A stretch of DNA of 64,000 bases from Brucellaceae bacterium. GTDB lineage: Bacteria > Pseudomonadota > Alphaproteobacteria > Rhizobiales > Rhizobiaceae. Where the stretch lies: the NCBI GenBank assembly GCA_020637775.1, contig JACKJV010000011.1, positions 1 to 64,000 of the forward strand, read 5' to 3'. Below, one piece after another: positions 37,859-46,848 of this stretch. Position 1 is the first letter of the stretch. Each line of letters begins with the position of its first letter. The notes under the pieces are model-generated. The model had not been told where the DNA came from and ran no database searches. It was given only the letters and a program-made list of their open reading frames with translations. A program made the position numbers and the translations under genes.

Positions 37859-39007
37859 ATGCTTGCCCACCTGGAATCCCGGAGATGGGAGGCACACGTG
37901 CAAGGCAGGATCAGGAACCGTCTGAAAGGCCTTCTTGGGCGCGGGGTTTTCCACGGAAGCGACCGCAGGGCCGAGGGCGATGACACGCCTGAACAAATGC
38001 GGGTGTCCGCAGAGGAGGTCGATCTGGTGTATGACCGCCTGCTCGGGCGTCCGCCGGAATTCGACAGCGGCATCGACGGACAGACGCCATTGCAGTTCTG
38101 TCTTGAAGTCGCGCTCAGCGAGGAACGGCGAGCCCTCATGCGCAAGGAATTCCGTGAGGAACTGGCAGCCGCGAACGGCTATCATGTCTCGCGCACCGTG
38201 AACGGACACATGGTCAGCCGTGCCGGCGACCACGTCATCGGACGCGCGCTGGTGGACGGCGGCGCATTCGAAGAGGGTGACATCGCCATCGCGCTTCAGG
38301 CTGTTGCGAAGCGGCAGGGGAATTTCCGCCTTGGTACCTTTTTGGATGTGGGGGCAAATATCGGAACCCACGGCCTCCGGGCCCTTGACCATGGCTTCTC
38401 GCGCGTTGTCTCGGTCGAGCCGGATGCCACGAATTTCAGGCTGCTGCGCATCAATCAGATTCTCAACGGCTGCGACGGCGCCTGTATCAACCTGCATGCA
38501 GCAGCTTCGGACCATGATGGCGAGGGGCTGCTGGAACTGTCAGCGGACAATTTTGGCGACCATCGTGTCAGGACCGCGGCCCAAGGCACCGGCGCGGAGA
38601 CCTTCGGTGAAAGCCTGCGCAATCTGGAAACCACCCGCCTGGCACGGATAGACACGCTCCTGAGGGATGCCGGCATTTCGGCCAGCGACATCGGGCTTGT
38701 CTGGATGGATACGCAAGGCCATGAGGGGCATGCCCTGTCCGGCGCCGCGTCGCTCCGGTCCGCCCGCGTGCCCATCGTGGCCGAATTCTGGCCCTATGGT
38801 CTTCACCGGGCCGGCGGATACCGCAAGTTTCGAGCGTTCCTTTCGCAGGGCGTCCAGATCCAGGCGTTGCGGAAGGCCGGGAACTCCGGTGACGGGTCGT
38901 TCCTCGGGCTTGAGGATCTCGACCGGTTCTACGCCGAAACACACGCGGCAGAGACACCGGACCTGGCCCTGCACATGGACCTTCTCATCCTCTTCGATGG
39001 CGCCTAG
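37859..39007 (+). CDS. FkbM-family SAM-dependent methyltransferase
   Basis: The 382-residue product has an FkbM methyltransferase domain: FLDVGANIGTHGLRAL is SAM motif I, VVSVEPDATNFRLLR is motif II, and VWMDTQGHEGHALSGA is the downstream motif. A polar N-terminal region of about 110 residues precedes the catalytic domain. Targets of the family include glycans and secondary metabolites. ATG 37859 has GAAGGG at good spacing; an upstream TTG is possible. It follows the TRAP genes but its link to them is unclear. Confidence 0.85.
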   Translation: MLAHLESRRWEAHVQGRIRNRLKGLLGRGVFHGSDRRAEGDDTPEQMRVSAEEVDLVYDRLLGRPPEFDSGIDGQTPLQFCLEVALSEERRALMRKEFREELAAANGYHVSRTVNGHMVSRAGDHVIGRALVDGGAFEEGDIAIALQAVAKRQGNFRLGTFLDVGANIGTHGLRALDHGFSRVVSVEPDATNFRLLRINQILNGCDGACINLHAAASDHDGEGLLELSADNFGDHRVRTAAQGTGAETFGESLRNLETTRLARIDTLLRDAGISASDIGLVWMDTQGHEGHALSGAASLRSARVPIVAEFWPYGLHRAGGYRKFRAFLSQGVQIQALRKAGNSGDGSFLGLEDLDRFYAETHAAETPDLALHMDLLILFDGA

Positions 39008-39165
39008 GGCCGACCTGTTGCCGGTTGTCCGGGTTCGTCACGTCCGCCAGGCGTCCGGCTTGCCTGCGCCCTGCATGACGATGGCTTCGCGCTTGACGTT
39101 GCCGGACGGATGGACAAGGAACCGGGTACCAACTGCCAGAAACGCGAAACCCCGGAGATGATCCC

Positions 39166-39516
39166 TTGAGCACAATCGAACGCCGTCACACCAATGCCCG
39201 CATGTCGCAGATCGTCATCCATGGCGACACCATCTATCTGGCAGGCCAGGTCGGTACACCCGGCGCCAGCGTCGCACAACAAACGCAGGATTGCCTCGAC
39301 GCCATCGACAGGTTGCTGGCGGAGGCCGGGTCGGACAAGTCGCGCATCCTCCAGGCAATCGTCTGGCTGGCGGACATGGCCGATTTCCAGGACATGAACA
39401 GCGTCTGGGACGCCTGGGTGCCGGAAGGCGCCGCGCCGGCGCGCGCCTGTGGCGAGGCCCGTCTTGCCGCGCCGGACTACACGGTCGAGATCATCGTCAC
39501 GGCTGCCCGATCCTGA
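39166..39516 (+). CDS. RidA (YjgF/YER057c/UK114) family protein
   Basis: The 116-residue RidA-like protein belongs to a family that hydrolyses reactive enamines/imines released by PLP enzymes and flavin oxidases. AGQVG, a WLADMADFQDMN segment and the terminal PDYTVEIIVTA strand fit the RidA fold. The arginine that binds the substrate carboxylate is expected in the ARACGEARL region. The likely start is TTG 39166 with GGAG upstream. An imine deaminase fits a neighbourhood of amine-ring oxidation, but no coupling to specific genes is shown. Confidence 0.85.
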   Translation: MSTIERRHTNARMSQIVIHGDTIYLAGQVGTPGASVAQQTQDCLDAIDRLLAEAGSDKSRILQAIVWLADMADFQDMNSVWDAWVPEGAAPARACGEARLAAPDYTVEIIVTAARS

Positions 39517-39599
39517 CAAGGGCCCTGGTTCCGGTCAGGAAGAACACAGCCTGGCCGGACCCCTCCGGTCCTGTGCGCCGGACCCGTTGCCCGGCGCTG

Positions 39600-42500
39600 T
39601 CAGAAGCGCAACCGGAACCGGACATCGCCACCATAGGCGATGGTGCCGGCGGAAAAATCGGCGTGGATGGAGGCGGCGAGGCTTGCCTGTGCTGTCAGTT
39701 GATCTGAAAAGCCGGCCGCGACGCTTCCGAAAAGCGCCTCCGTTGCGCCCCGGTAGGCCGTGCCGAAGGCCGAGGCCTTCCGATCGACCCGCGCCCACTT
39801 TACCCCGGCTTGCGCGAAACCGCGCATGCGGTCGGAGAAGCCATGCCGGTAGGCCGCCGACAGTCCGAAGGTCGTGATCCGGGCTTCACTGCCATCGTTC
39901 ACAACGCCGAGCGTGTCTGTGAAGCCGTCGCCGTCGACAAGACCATGGGCGGCATAGGCGCGCCAGTCGATGGCCGAATCCATGGTGAGCGGCATGACAT
40001 GACCGACGGCGGCAATGCCGGCGACGCCGATGGAGGACTGTTCGGCTGTCGATCCGAACAGCGCATTGTCGATGCCGGTGCTGCTCCAGGAGACCGCGCC
40101 CAGCGCGCTCATGTAGAATCCGTTTTCGGAAACGTAGTTCAGATATCCGCCGGTCACGCGGCTCGCGGTATCGGACGTGCCCGTGCCCCATTCGCTGTGC
40201 GCACGACCCAACCCGCCGAAAAGACCGGCAGCGAGCTGGCCGCAGGCCATGCCGGTCATGTCGGCAAGGTCGCGCTCGATGCCGAAGGAAACCGCGTAGC
40301 GCTCGCCCCGGGCGGGGCCGCCGGACAATGCGCCGCCACCGCCCTGTGTCCAAGCCTGGAAAGGCCGGCCTGTCCCGCAGGATGGATTGTTGCCGGAGCC
40401 GCCACGGCGGGCCGAGAAATTGGCAACCCGGCCGAGATCGCCGGCCCGGGCGGAAGCGGATGCAGCGCGGTCGGCAACGAAGCTGGCCGCCCCGCCGCCT
40501 GCCGGACCACCCGCACCGCCGATGCCGCCGACGGCAGCAAAGGGCGCGGCAGCGCTGGCGATGATGGCGGCGGAGGTCGCCGACCCGTCCTCCTGCGACA
40601 GGTCGCCGCCGAAATAGCCGCCCAGCGTCCGCGGCGTCGCAAGGGGCGCCCATTGCAGATAAAGCCCGCCCTTTCCGTCATCGACAAGATGATAGAGCGT
40701 GCGTGCCAGCGTCGTGGCCGTGCCAAAGGCGTAGTATTGCGATGCGGTGATGGCCTCGCCCGGTTCGGGTGCAGCCAGATCGATGCCGGTGTAAATCAGT
40801 GAAACGGAGCCGGTCAGGCTGGTCGGAATGCCATTGACGAGATTGATGTCAACCAGCGTTCCCGCAGCCGGTGCCACCGTACCACTGACGGTGATGGTAT
40901 CGGCCGTGCCAAGGCCGCTGGACGTCTGGTCGAAGCCGGTTCCGCTGTTGTTGGCGGCCCTGGCGTCGAAGTCGAACGTGTAGCGGGCGCCGGATTCGGA
41001 TGCCAGGTTGACCACGGCAAGGCTGTCGGTGGCCTGTGCGCCGTAGCTCATGTCGACATGGCCGCCCGCCTTGTTCAGGAAGGTTTCCAGACCGTCGAAG
41101 GAGGTCGCGCCGTCGCGAAGGAAGACCGTGCCGGCATTGTTCAGTATATCGGAGCTTGCGCCAAACCCGTTTACCGTTGACGCATACCATGCCCCGCCGT
41201 CGAGGTTGTTGACGGTGAAGGCTTTGCCGCTCGACACGAGCGCGCCGACAACGAAGCCGGAATTGTCCAGGACGCTGGTTCCCGCGCTGAGAAGGGCAGC
41301 CGCAGGGGCGTCATCGCTGGCGCCCGTGTCGTCGACATTGCGTATGATGCCGGCATTGGTGATCCGGGTTTCGGTTGAGCCGGAGTCGGCGTACAGGAAC
41401 AACCCGGCTATTTTCCCCTGAACCATTGCATGAGGCGCGATATCCACAGTCGCGGAGCCACCATTCACAGCCTGGGTTGTGATGCCGATCCCGCCATCGC
41501 TATCGCTGGTGACTGTCACGTCGGGAGCGATATCGATATCGAGGCTGCCCTGGCTGGTTGCGGCAAAGATGCCCGCACCGCGACCCGAGACGTTGCGGCT
41601 GGCCGCAATGGTCAATGTTCCCTTGCCCGTTGCGGCGGCTTCAATGCCTCCTTGATGTGCCGTTATGGGGCCATTGCCGGATATCAGGATGTCTCCACCG
41701 GGTTCGGTCGGATAGACGCGGATGCCGCTGCCGGTCTCAGATGTGATGCCGCCGTTCAGACCCACACCGGTGACGGAAACATCACCGCCGCCATTGTAGA
41801 TGTCGACGGCCGTGTCGTTCGACGAGATCGCGCCGAAGCCGGAAATGGCGATGTCGCCGCCGGCGGAATCGACCCGGATGCCGCGTTCGGTCGCGTGCAG
41901 CGTGGCGCCGTTGCGGCCGGTGATCGTGGTCTTGCCCGCAATGGTATCGGTCTCGATGGCCGTACCTTGGGTCGCCCTCACCTCTGCGCCATCGACGGTA
42001 ATTTCGATATCGCCCTGTTGGGATGAGGCATTGATGCCGTAGGTGCCGCCGGTGACATTGTCGGCCGTTTCGATCCTGGTCCATCCCAGGTTCCAGCTTG
42101 AGGACATGATCGCATATTCATCGGCTGTGATCGCGCCGTTGCCTGAAATCAGGATATTGCCGTCGGATTCACCTGTATCGGCAATGATGGCATTGTTGCT
42201 GGTTGAGGTGATGCCGCCTGCAAGGCCGTTGCCGGTGATGGTGATGTCGCTGCCGCCGCTATCGGCAACAATGCCATTGCCATAGGCGGTCACGGAGTCG
42301 AAGCCGGAAATGACGATATCGCCGCCTTCGGTCCACGTATAAAGACCAAGTGCCCTGCCGGAAAGCGTTGCGCCATTGCTGCCGGTCACCGTCGTCTTTC
42401 CGGTCGATGAATAGGTGCTGATCGCGGCGCCGCTGAAGCCTGTGACCGTGGCGCCATCGACCGTCACCGTGTTTTCGCCCTGCTGGCTTCTGGCGAGAAT

Positions 42501-43766
42501 GCCGTTGGTGCCGCCGGTCACATCGTCAACGAGAGAGATGGTGTTCGTTCCGGTGCCGAAGGCCCGTGCATCGATGCCGTTCTTGCCGGCAGAAATCACG
42601 CCATTGCCCGAAATGAGGACACTTGAATTTCCTTTCTCGCCATTGGCGTGGATGCCGTCTCCGCCGGTCGAGATGATGCCGCCAGCGAGGCCGTTACCGG
42701 TGATGGCGATGTCGCCGCCGCCACTCGTGGCCTCCAGCGCGCGCTCGGAACCGGTAATCGAACCGAAGCCGGAAATGGTGATATCTCCGCCGCCCGTCTT
42801 CGCATCGAGACCGAGCAATTTGCCTGCCAGCGTCGCGCCTTCCGTCCCGGCTATGCTGATGTCGCCCGTGGTGGATGTGGCGCCGATGGCGGTCCCGTGG
42901 CTGGTTTCGACCGCGCTGCCATCGACCGTGATGGCGATCTTGCCTTCCTGGCCCGATGCGTTGATTCCGTCCAAACCGCTATCAACGTCGCCATTGACGC
43001 GAATGGTGGTCGTGCCAGAGCCGTATGTGGATGTGCTGATGCCGCGCGAATAGGCTGTGACAGAACCGATGGCCTTGACGCCGCCGATGTCGATATTGCC
43101 GCCATAGATCGAGATTGCCTCGACCCCGAGCCCGGAACTGTCTGCATTGCCGACCTGAGCGATACCCTGGATGCTGATATCGCCGGTGGCATAGGCGAAA
43201 ACGGACAGTTCCCTGCCGGCAACCGAGGCGAAGTCGCTGATCGTGACCGGACCATAGATCATGTCGGCATCAATGCCGTAATTGTCAGCGACAACCGTAC
43301 CCGTATCGCCGCCATCGATGGTGACGGGGCCGGTAATCTCGGACACTTCCAGCGCGGTTCCGCTGGAGGATGTCAAAGTGCCGGAGGTGTTCACCGTCGC
43401 GCCCATTCCGCTGGACGCCAGGTCAAAGGAATCGAGCCAAATCGCGTTCAGACTTGCAGCGATATCCTGCGTCGCGTTCACTTCCTGGTAGCCGCCCGCG
43501 TATACGGCGACCGCGAATGCGCTGACCGGAGCCAATGCGGAGCCGATGGGAGCCGTATCGATATTGACGATGACGGATTTGTTCTTGTCCATTGAATATT
43601 CGAAGATTTTCCCGGTAGTGTCATCCACGCAGTCCGTACACAGCACTCCGCCGATATAGACCTCGTTGGCATGAACCGGACTGGCGGTGGATGCGAGGCC
43701 TGCGGCAAATGCCACGGAAGACAGGAGCGCGCGCCTGGCGCGCCGTTGCCGGTCGTAAACTGCCAT
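39600..43766 (-). CDS. large type Va autotransporter with repetitive beta-helix passenger
   Basis: The 1388-residue secreted protein has an extended arginine-rich signal (DRQRRARRALLSS, cleavage near VHA). Its Gly/Thr/Ser/Asn-rich beta-helix passenger has short strands of the type GGDIAISGFGSI. The C-terminal 12-stranded barrel (about the last 270 residues) ends in the FRLRF aromatic terminus. The passenger contains a 155-residue module three times in succession. Such passengers act in adhesion, aggregation or surface display; no catalytic motif is visible. AAGGGGG precedes ATG 43766, better than a GTG at 43793. It is convergent with the RidA gene. Confidence 0.93.
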   Translation of the reverse strand: MAVYDRQRRARRALLSSVAFAAGLASTASPVHANEVYIGGVLCTDCVDDTTGKIFEYSMDKNKSVIVNIDTAPIGSALAPVSAFAVAVYAGGYQEVNATQDIAASLNAIWLDSFDLASSGMGATVNTSGTLTSSSGTALEVSEITGPVTIDGGDTGTVVADNYGIDADMIYGPVTISDFASVAGRELSVFAYATGDISIQGIAQVGNADSSGLGVEAISIYGGNIDIGGVKAIGSVTAYSRGISTSTYGSGTTTIRVNGDVDSGLDGINASGQEGKIAITVDGSAVETSHGTAIGATSTTGDISIAGTEGATLAGKLLGLDAKTGGGDITISGFGSITGSERALEATSGGGDIAITGNGLAGGIISTGGDGIHANGEKGNSSVLISGNGVISAGKNGIDARAFGTGTNTISLVDDVTGGTNGILARSQQGENTVTVDGATVTGFSGAAISTYSSTGKTTVTGSNGATLSGRALGLYTWTEGGDIVISGFDSVTAYGNGIVADSGGSDITITGNGLAGGITSTSNNAIIADTGESDGNILISGNGAITADEYAIMSSSWNLGWTRIETADNVTGGTYGINASSQQGDIEITVDGAEVRATQGTAIETDTIAGKTTITGRNGATLHATERGIRVDSAGGDIAISGFGAISSNDTAVDIYNGGGDVSVTGVGLNGGITSETGSGIRVYPTEPGGDILISGNGPITAHQGGIEAAATGKGTLTIAASRNVSGRGAGIFAATSQGSLDIDIAPDVTVTSDSDGGIGITTQAVNGGSATVDIAPHAMVQGKIAGLFLYADSGSTETRITNAGIIRNVDDTGASDDAPAAALLSAGTSVLDNSGFVVGALVSSGKAFTVNNLDGGAWYASTVNGFGASSDILNNAGTVFLRDGATSFDGLETFLNKAGGHVDMSYGAQATDSLAVVNLASESGARYTFDFDARAANNSGTGFDQTSSGLGTADTITVSGTVAPAAGTLVDINLVNGIPTSLTGSVSLIYTGIDLAAPEPGEAITASQYYAFGTATTLARTLYHLVDDGKGGLYLQWAPLATPRTLGGYFGGDLSQEDGSATSAAIIASAAAPFAAVGGIGGAGGPAGGGAASFVADRAASASARAGDLGRVANFSARRGGSGNNPSCGTGRPFQAWTQGGGGALSGGPARGERYAVSFGIERDLADMTGMACGQLAAGLFGGLGRAHSEWGTGTSDTASRVTGGYLNYVSENGFYMSALGAVSWSSTGIDNALFGSTAEQSSIGVAGIAAVGHVMPLTMDSAIDWRAYAAHGLVDGDGFTDTLGVVNDGSEARITTFGLSAAYRHGFSDRMRGFAQAGVKWARVDRKASAFGTAYRGATEALFGSVAAGFSDQLTAQASLAASIHADFSAGTIAYGGDVRFRLRF
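41595..42989 (-). repeat. three tandem ~465-bp repeats inside the autotransporter passenger
   Basis: The frame repeats with an exact 155-residue period: D-V-T-G-G-type openings at 42989, 42524 and 42059. Each is followed in the same order by QQG/QEG, ITVDGA, SNGATL, GGDI-SGF, ITGNGLAGGI and ISGNGxI. Copies have drifted by substitution but keep length, which suggests ancient unequal duplication and selection for helix register. It is coding, not a CRISPR or satellite. Confidence 0.85.
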
Positions 43767-43911
43767 TGCGATGCGCCCCCTTGCCAACGCCACGGAGACC
43801 GGCCAGCGGAGCGCATGGCCCGGGCCAGTCTGATAATGAACATCAACGGCAATCTATGTTGCCAGTGTTTATGCGCAAATAAGGTCCGGATGCCGGTCTC
43901 TGGCCGTGCAA

Positions 43912-43928
43912 CTGGCCTGAAGCTTGCT
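43912..43928 (+). promoter_or_regulatory. sigma-54 promoter upstream of the first 2OG oxygenase
   Basis: CTGGCCTGAAGCTTGCT keeps the invariant GG-N10-GC spacing and matches YTGGCACGRNNNTTGCW at all but two weak positions. Transcription would start near 43940, leaving a 28-base leader to ATG 43968 with GGAG. It is one of three such promoters in this region. Confidence 0.6.
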
Positions 43929-43967
43929 CCGATGGCCGTGATGCCACCAGAACCGGAGCATGTGCTT

Positions 43968-44954
43968 ATGGAACAGGCAAAAAGGGCAGCGTCAGGCCGT
44001 CAGGGTGCCAGCTTGCCCATCATCGACGTGTCGGCTCTCTCTTCTTCAGACCCGGCAAAACGCAGGGCGGTCGGTTTGCAAATTCGCGATGCGTGCCTGA
44101 CGTCCGGATTTCTCTACTGCACCGGCCATGGCATTCCCGATGGCCTGCGGGAAGCGGTGTTTGCCGAGAGCAGGCGCTTTTTCGAGCAGCCGCTGGACAG
44201 AAAGCTGGCGGTGGACAAGGCGCACTCGTTCTGCAACCGCGGCTACGAGGTTCTCGGCGGGCAGACGTTGCAGCCCGGCGCGCAAGCAGACCTCAAGGAA
44301 GGCTATTATATCGGCCTGGAACTGGCAGAGGACGATCCGCGCACCGTGGCGCGGCGCTTCAATCGCGGGCCGAACCAGTGGCCTGCCGACCTGCCGGCCT
44401 TCAAGCCGGTGATGAATGCCTGGTTCGCCGCGCTTCTCGACCTTTCGGAACGGCTGATGCGCGGAATCGCGCTGTCGCTCGACCTGCCGGAAAGCCATTT
44501 CGACGGTTTCTGCCGCGAACCGCTGGCCATCCTGAGGCTCCTGCATTACCCGCCGCATCCGCCGCAGGCGGGCGACGATCTGCTGGGTGCGGGCGCCCAT
44601 ACCGATTTCGGCGGCCTGACCCTGCTGGCGCAGGACGACAATGGCGGTTTGCAGGTCATGGACAATGAAACCGGGCGCTGGATCGACGCGCCGCCGCTTG
44701 GCGGAACCTTCGTCATCAATCTTGGCGACATGATCGCGCGATGGACCAATGACCGATACCGCTCGACCCTGCATCGTGTCATCAACACCTCCGGGCGCGA
44801 ACGCTATTCCGTGCCCTTCTTCTTTTCCGGCAATCCGGATTTCGAAGTCGCCTGCATCCCCACATGCCTGGAGCCGGGCGAAACGGCAAAATACCCGCCG
44901 ATCCGGGTCGAGGACCATCTCATGGCCATGTATCGCAAGACCTATGTGGGTTGA
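43968..44954 (+). CDS. 2-oxoglutarate/Fe(II)-dependent oxygenase, isopenicillin-N-synthase-like (copy 1)
   Basis: Non-heme iron oxygenase that would couple 2-oxoglutarate decarboxylation to substrate hydroxylation or oxidation. The 328 residues show the N-terminal DIOX_N part and the double-stranded helix with iron ligands H211, D213 (AHTDFGG) and H269 (STLHRV). The 2OG-binding R279-x-S281 is in RERYSVPFF. Motifs DLKEGYYIGLE and ILRLLHYP resemble the nucleobase-acting thymine 7-hydroxylase type. A sigma-54-like promoter lies just ahead, and an alpha/beta hydrolase follows by 3 bases. The substrate is not known; the neighbourhood suggests a nucleobase. Confidence 0.9.
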   Translation: MEQAKRAASGRQGASLPIIDVSALSSSDPAKRRAVGLQIRDACLTSGFLYCTGHGIPDGLREAVFAESRRFFEQPLDRKLAVDKAHSFCNRGYEVLGGQTLQPGAQADLKEGYYIGLELAEDDPRTVARRFNRGPNQWPADLPAFKPVMNAWFAALLDLSERLMRGIALSLDLPESHFDGFCREPLAILRLLHYPPHPPQAGDDLLGAGAHTDFGGLTLLAQDDNGGLQVMDNETGRWIDAPPLGGTFVINLGDMIARWTNDRYRSTLHRVINTSGRERYSVPFFFSGNPDFEVACIPTCLEPGETAKYPPIRVEDHLMAMYRKTYVG

Positions 44955-44957
44955 GTG

Positions 44958-45701
44958 ATGGCGGATCCGGTTCTTCTCATTCACGGGGCATGGCAGGGCA
45001 GTTGGGTGTGGGACAAGCTGCTGCCGCTGCTTCAGGCCGCCGGCCTGAAAGCGCATGCGGTCGACCTGCCCGGCAATGGCGCGGATGGCAATGCGCCGGA
45101 ATCGGCCAGCCTGCCGGCCTATCTCGATCATCTGGAATCCGTGCTGGAGACCATGCCGGGGCCGGTGTCGGTGATCGGCCATTCGGGTGGCGGTATCGTG
45201 GCGTCCGCATTGGCGGAACGGCACCCGGACCGGGTGTCGCGGCTCACCTACCTCGCTGGCATGATGCTGCCGCCGGCCATGACCTTCGGCGACCTGTTGC
45301 GCCGTGAACGCGCCCGCGACCGGGGCCTTGTCGGCATCGGGGCGCATCTGACCTGGCCGAAGCCGGGGCTTGTCAGTGCGGTGCCGCCGGAGGCCGGGGC
45401 ACGAATCTTTCTCAACGATCTTGCCTATCCGTCCGGGCTCCGGCTGGCGCAAAGGCTGACGCCGCAGGGCGAGAACGGACGGACGATTGCCGCCAACTGG
45501 ACGGCAGGGCGGTTCGGGCGGATCCCGCGCCTCTATGTGGAATGCCTGCGCGATCTCTCCGTTGCCCATGAATTGCAGCGGCGCATGCAGGACATGGTGC
45601 CCGGCGCCTGGCGGGTGTCGCTCAATGCCGGGCATGTGCCGCAGGCGAGCATGCCGGCGAAACTGGCCGCCGCACTCATTCCCTGGCTCAAGGGGGGCTG
45701 A
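44958..45701 (+). CDS. alpha/beta-fold hydrolase
   Basis: The 247-residue hydrolase has an N-terminal LLIHGAWQGSW oxyanion segment, nucleophile elbow GHSGGG (S76) and a catalytic His in LNAGHVPQAS near residue 227. Family members cleave esters, lactones or amides. ATG 44958 is chosen; a GTG lies directly in front. It starts 3 bases after the oxygenase, so the pair is probably co-expressed. The substrate is likely the product of that oxygenase or a related ring-opened compound, but this is inference. Confidence 0.85.
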   Translation: MADPVLLIHGAWQGSWVWDKLLPLLQAAGLKAHAVDLPGNGADGNAPESASLPAYLDHLESVLETMPGPVSVIGHSGGGIVASALAERHPDRVSRLTYLAGMMLPPAMTFGDLLRRERARDRGLVGIGAHLTWPKPGLVSAVPPEAGARIFLNDLAYPSGLRLAQRLTPQGENGRTIAANWTAGRFGRIPRLYVECLRDLSVAHELQRRMQDMVPGAWRVSLNAGHVPQASMPAKLAAALIPWLKGG

Positions 45702-45711
45702 GCGCGGCGGA

Positions 45712-45800
45712 GACGCCAGGCAATTTCGCCTGCCTGCAAAATGCTTTTTCTTTTTCGCATTTGTGCGACGCCAGGCGACTTCGCCTGACTGCAAAATGCT
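45712..45800. repeat. duplicated 34-bp hairpin element between convergent genes
   Basis: Two direct copies (45712-45745 and 45767-45800) are identical at 31 of 34 positions. Each contains the palindrome CAGGC-N6-GCCTG and ends CTGCAAAATGCT. A T-rich spacer (CTTTTTCTTTTT) separates them. The second copy ends on the stop codon of the leftward oxygenase gene. It resembles a REP-type or duplicated terminator element. Confidence 0.75.
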
Positions 45801-46797
45801 AAAGCGCGTTGGCGCGGATGCGCTCCTGCAGATAGTCATGCGCCGTGATCGGCGGATACCGCTTCTGTGGCCCCTGGATCACGGCATCCTTGTTGGCCTG
45901 GCAGAAGAAGGGCAGCGAGTAGCGTGGGCCGAGATATTCGTCTGCGCGCGGCATGCGCACCCGGTGCAGCGTCGACTGAAGCTGGTCGTCGCTCCAGCGC
46001 ATCAGCATGTCGCCGATATTGCAGGTGATGACGCCTTCTGCCGGCTCCACATCCGTCCAGGCATGGGTCTCGTGATCCTTGCCGGGGCAGACCTGCAATC
46101 CGCCCTGGCCAACCTTCTGGTGCAGGATGGTCAGGCAGTCGAAATCGGAATGGGCGCCGGCGCGCCAGCCGGTGAAATCCTCCGGCTTGGCATTCTCCAT
46201 GGGCAGGTAATGCAAGAGGCGCAGCGTTGACTGGTATTGCGGACTCATCGGATCGTGGGCCTCTGTGAAGAAGTCCTCGTGGAAGCCCAGTTTCAGGGCG
46301 AAGCAGGACAGGACCTTCATGCCCAGCGCCCAGTTGGCACGCTCGAAGGCAAGCATGAGAGCCTTGAAGCCGGGCAGGTCATGGGCGTCCGGCCACAGGG
46401 TTTCCATGCGCGGCAGGGTGATCTGGTAGCTTTCCTTGTTGTCGGCTGTGCCGGTGGAGGGGCGCACCTGCGCCTTGTATTCCCAGCCGGCATTGGTGCC
46501 CTTGAGAAGCGGCATCCTCGCCTTTGCCTCCATGGGCAGGTCGAAGAACTTCGCCGTCATGTCGAAGGCCTCGTTGATCCAGGCCTGCGGAATGCCATGG
46601 TTGACGAGCTGGAAGAAGCCGATCTCCACCGAAGCGGCCCAGAGCTGGTCGGCGATCTCGTGCTTGCGGCGGGCAAAGTCGGACAGGTCGATCCTCGGTA
46701 CGTCGCGCGCCACGGTCGTTCCCATGCCGCCGATGGTGGCTTCGCGGTTCAGTTCGGCAAGGCTGTAATCCTGTTTGGGTGCGGTCTGCATGTTCAT
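45799..46797 (-). CDS. 2-oxoglutarate/Fe(II)-dependent oxygenase behind a xanthine-type riboswitch (copy 2)
   Basis: The 332-residue isopenicillin-N-synthase-like oxygenase has iron ligands H216, D218 (AHSDFD) and H278 (STLHRV), and 2OG-binding R292-x-S294 in PRYSLPFF. All catalytic residues are present, and NKESYQITLP and TLRLLHYLP align with the same motifs of the two paralogues in this window. A GGAGAC ribosome-binding site precedes ATG 46797. The leader holds an NMT1-motif riboswitch (46849-46906) on the same strand, which is direct evidence for control by xanthine/urate-like ligands. It is therefore the best candidate in the window for a purine-oxidising dioxygenase. Confidence 0.92.
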   Translation of the reverse strand: MNMQTAPKQDYSLAELNREATIGGMGTTVARDVPRIDLSDFARRKHEIADQLWAASVEIGFFQLVNHGIPQAWINEAFDMTAKFFDLPMEAKARMPLLKGTNAGWEYKAQVRPSTGTADNKESYQITLPRMETLWPDAHDLPGFKALMLAFERANWALGMKVLSCFALKLGFHEDFFTEAHDPMSPQYQSTLRLLHYLPMENAKPEDFTGWRAGAHSDFDCLTILHQKVGQGGLQVCPGKDHETHAWTDVEPAEGVITCNIGDMLMRWSDDQLQSTLHRVRMPRADEYLGPRYSLPFFCQANKDAVIQGPQKRYPPITAHDYLQERIRANAL

Positions 46798-46848
46798 GTC
46801 TCCAGATGTCCGTTGCGGCGCGCCGCAGCGCTGCCGCGTGAAGAAAAA

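Noticed and set aside
41595..42989. Repeats considered as a CRISPR or satellite array
   Set aside because: They are long, in frame, diverged by codon substitutions and part of a coherent beta-helix protein; no cas genes nearby.
43812..43828. Possible sigma-54 promoter upstream of the autotransporter (minus strand CTGGCCCGGGCCATGCG)
   Set aside because: Three mismatches including the final W of the -12 box; weaker than the three accepted sites and not tied to nitrogen genes.
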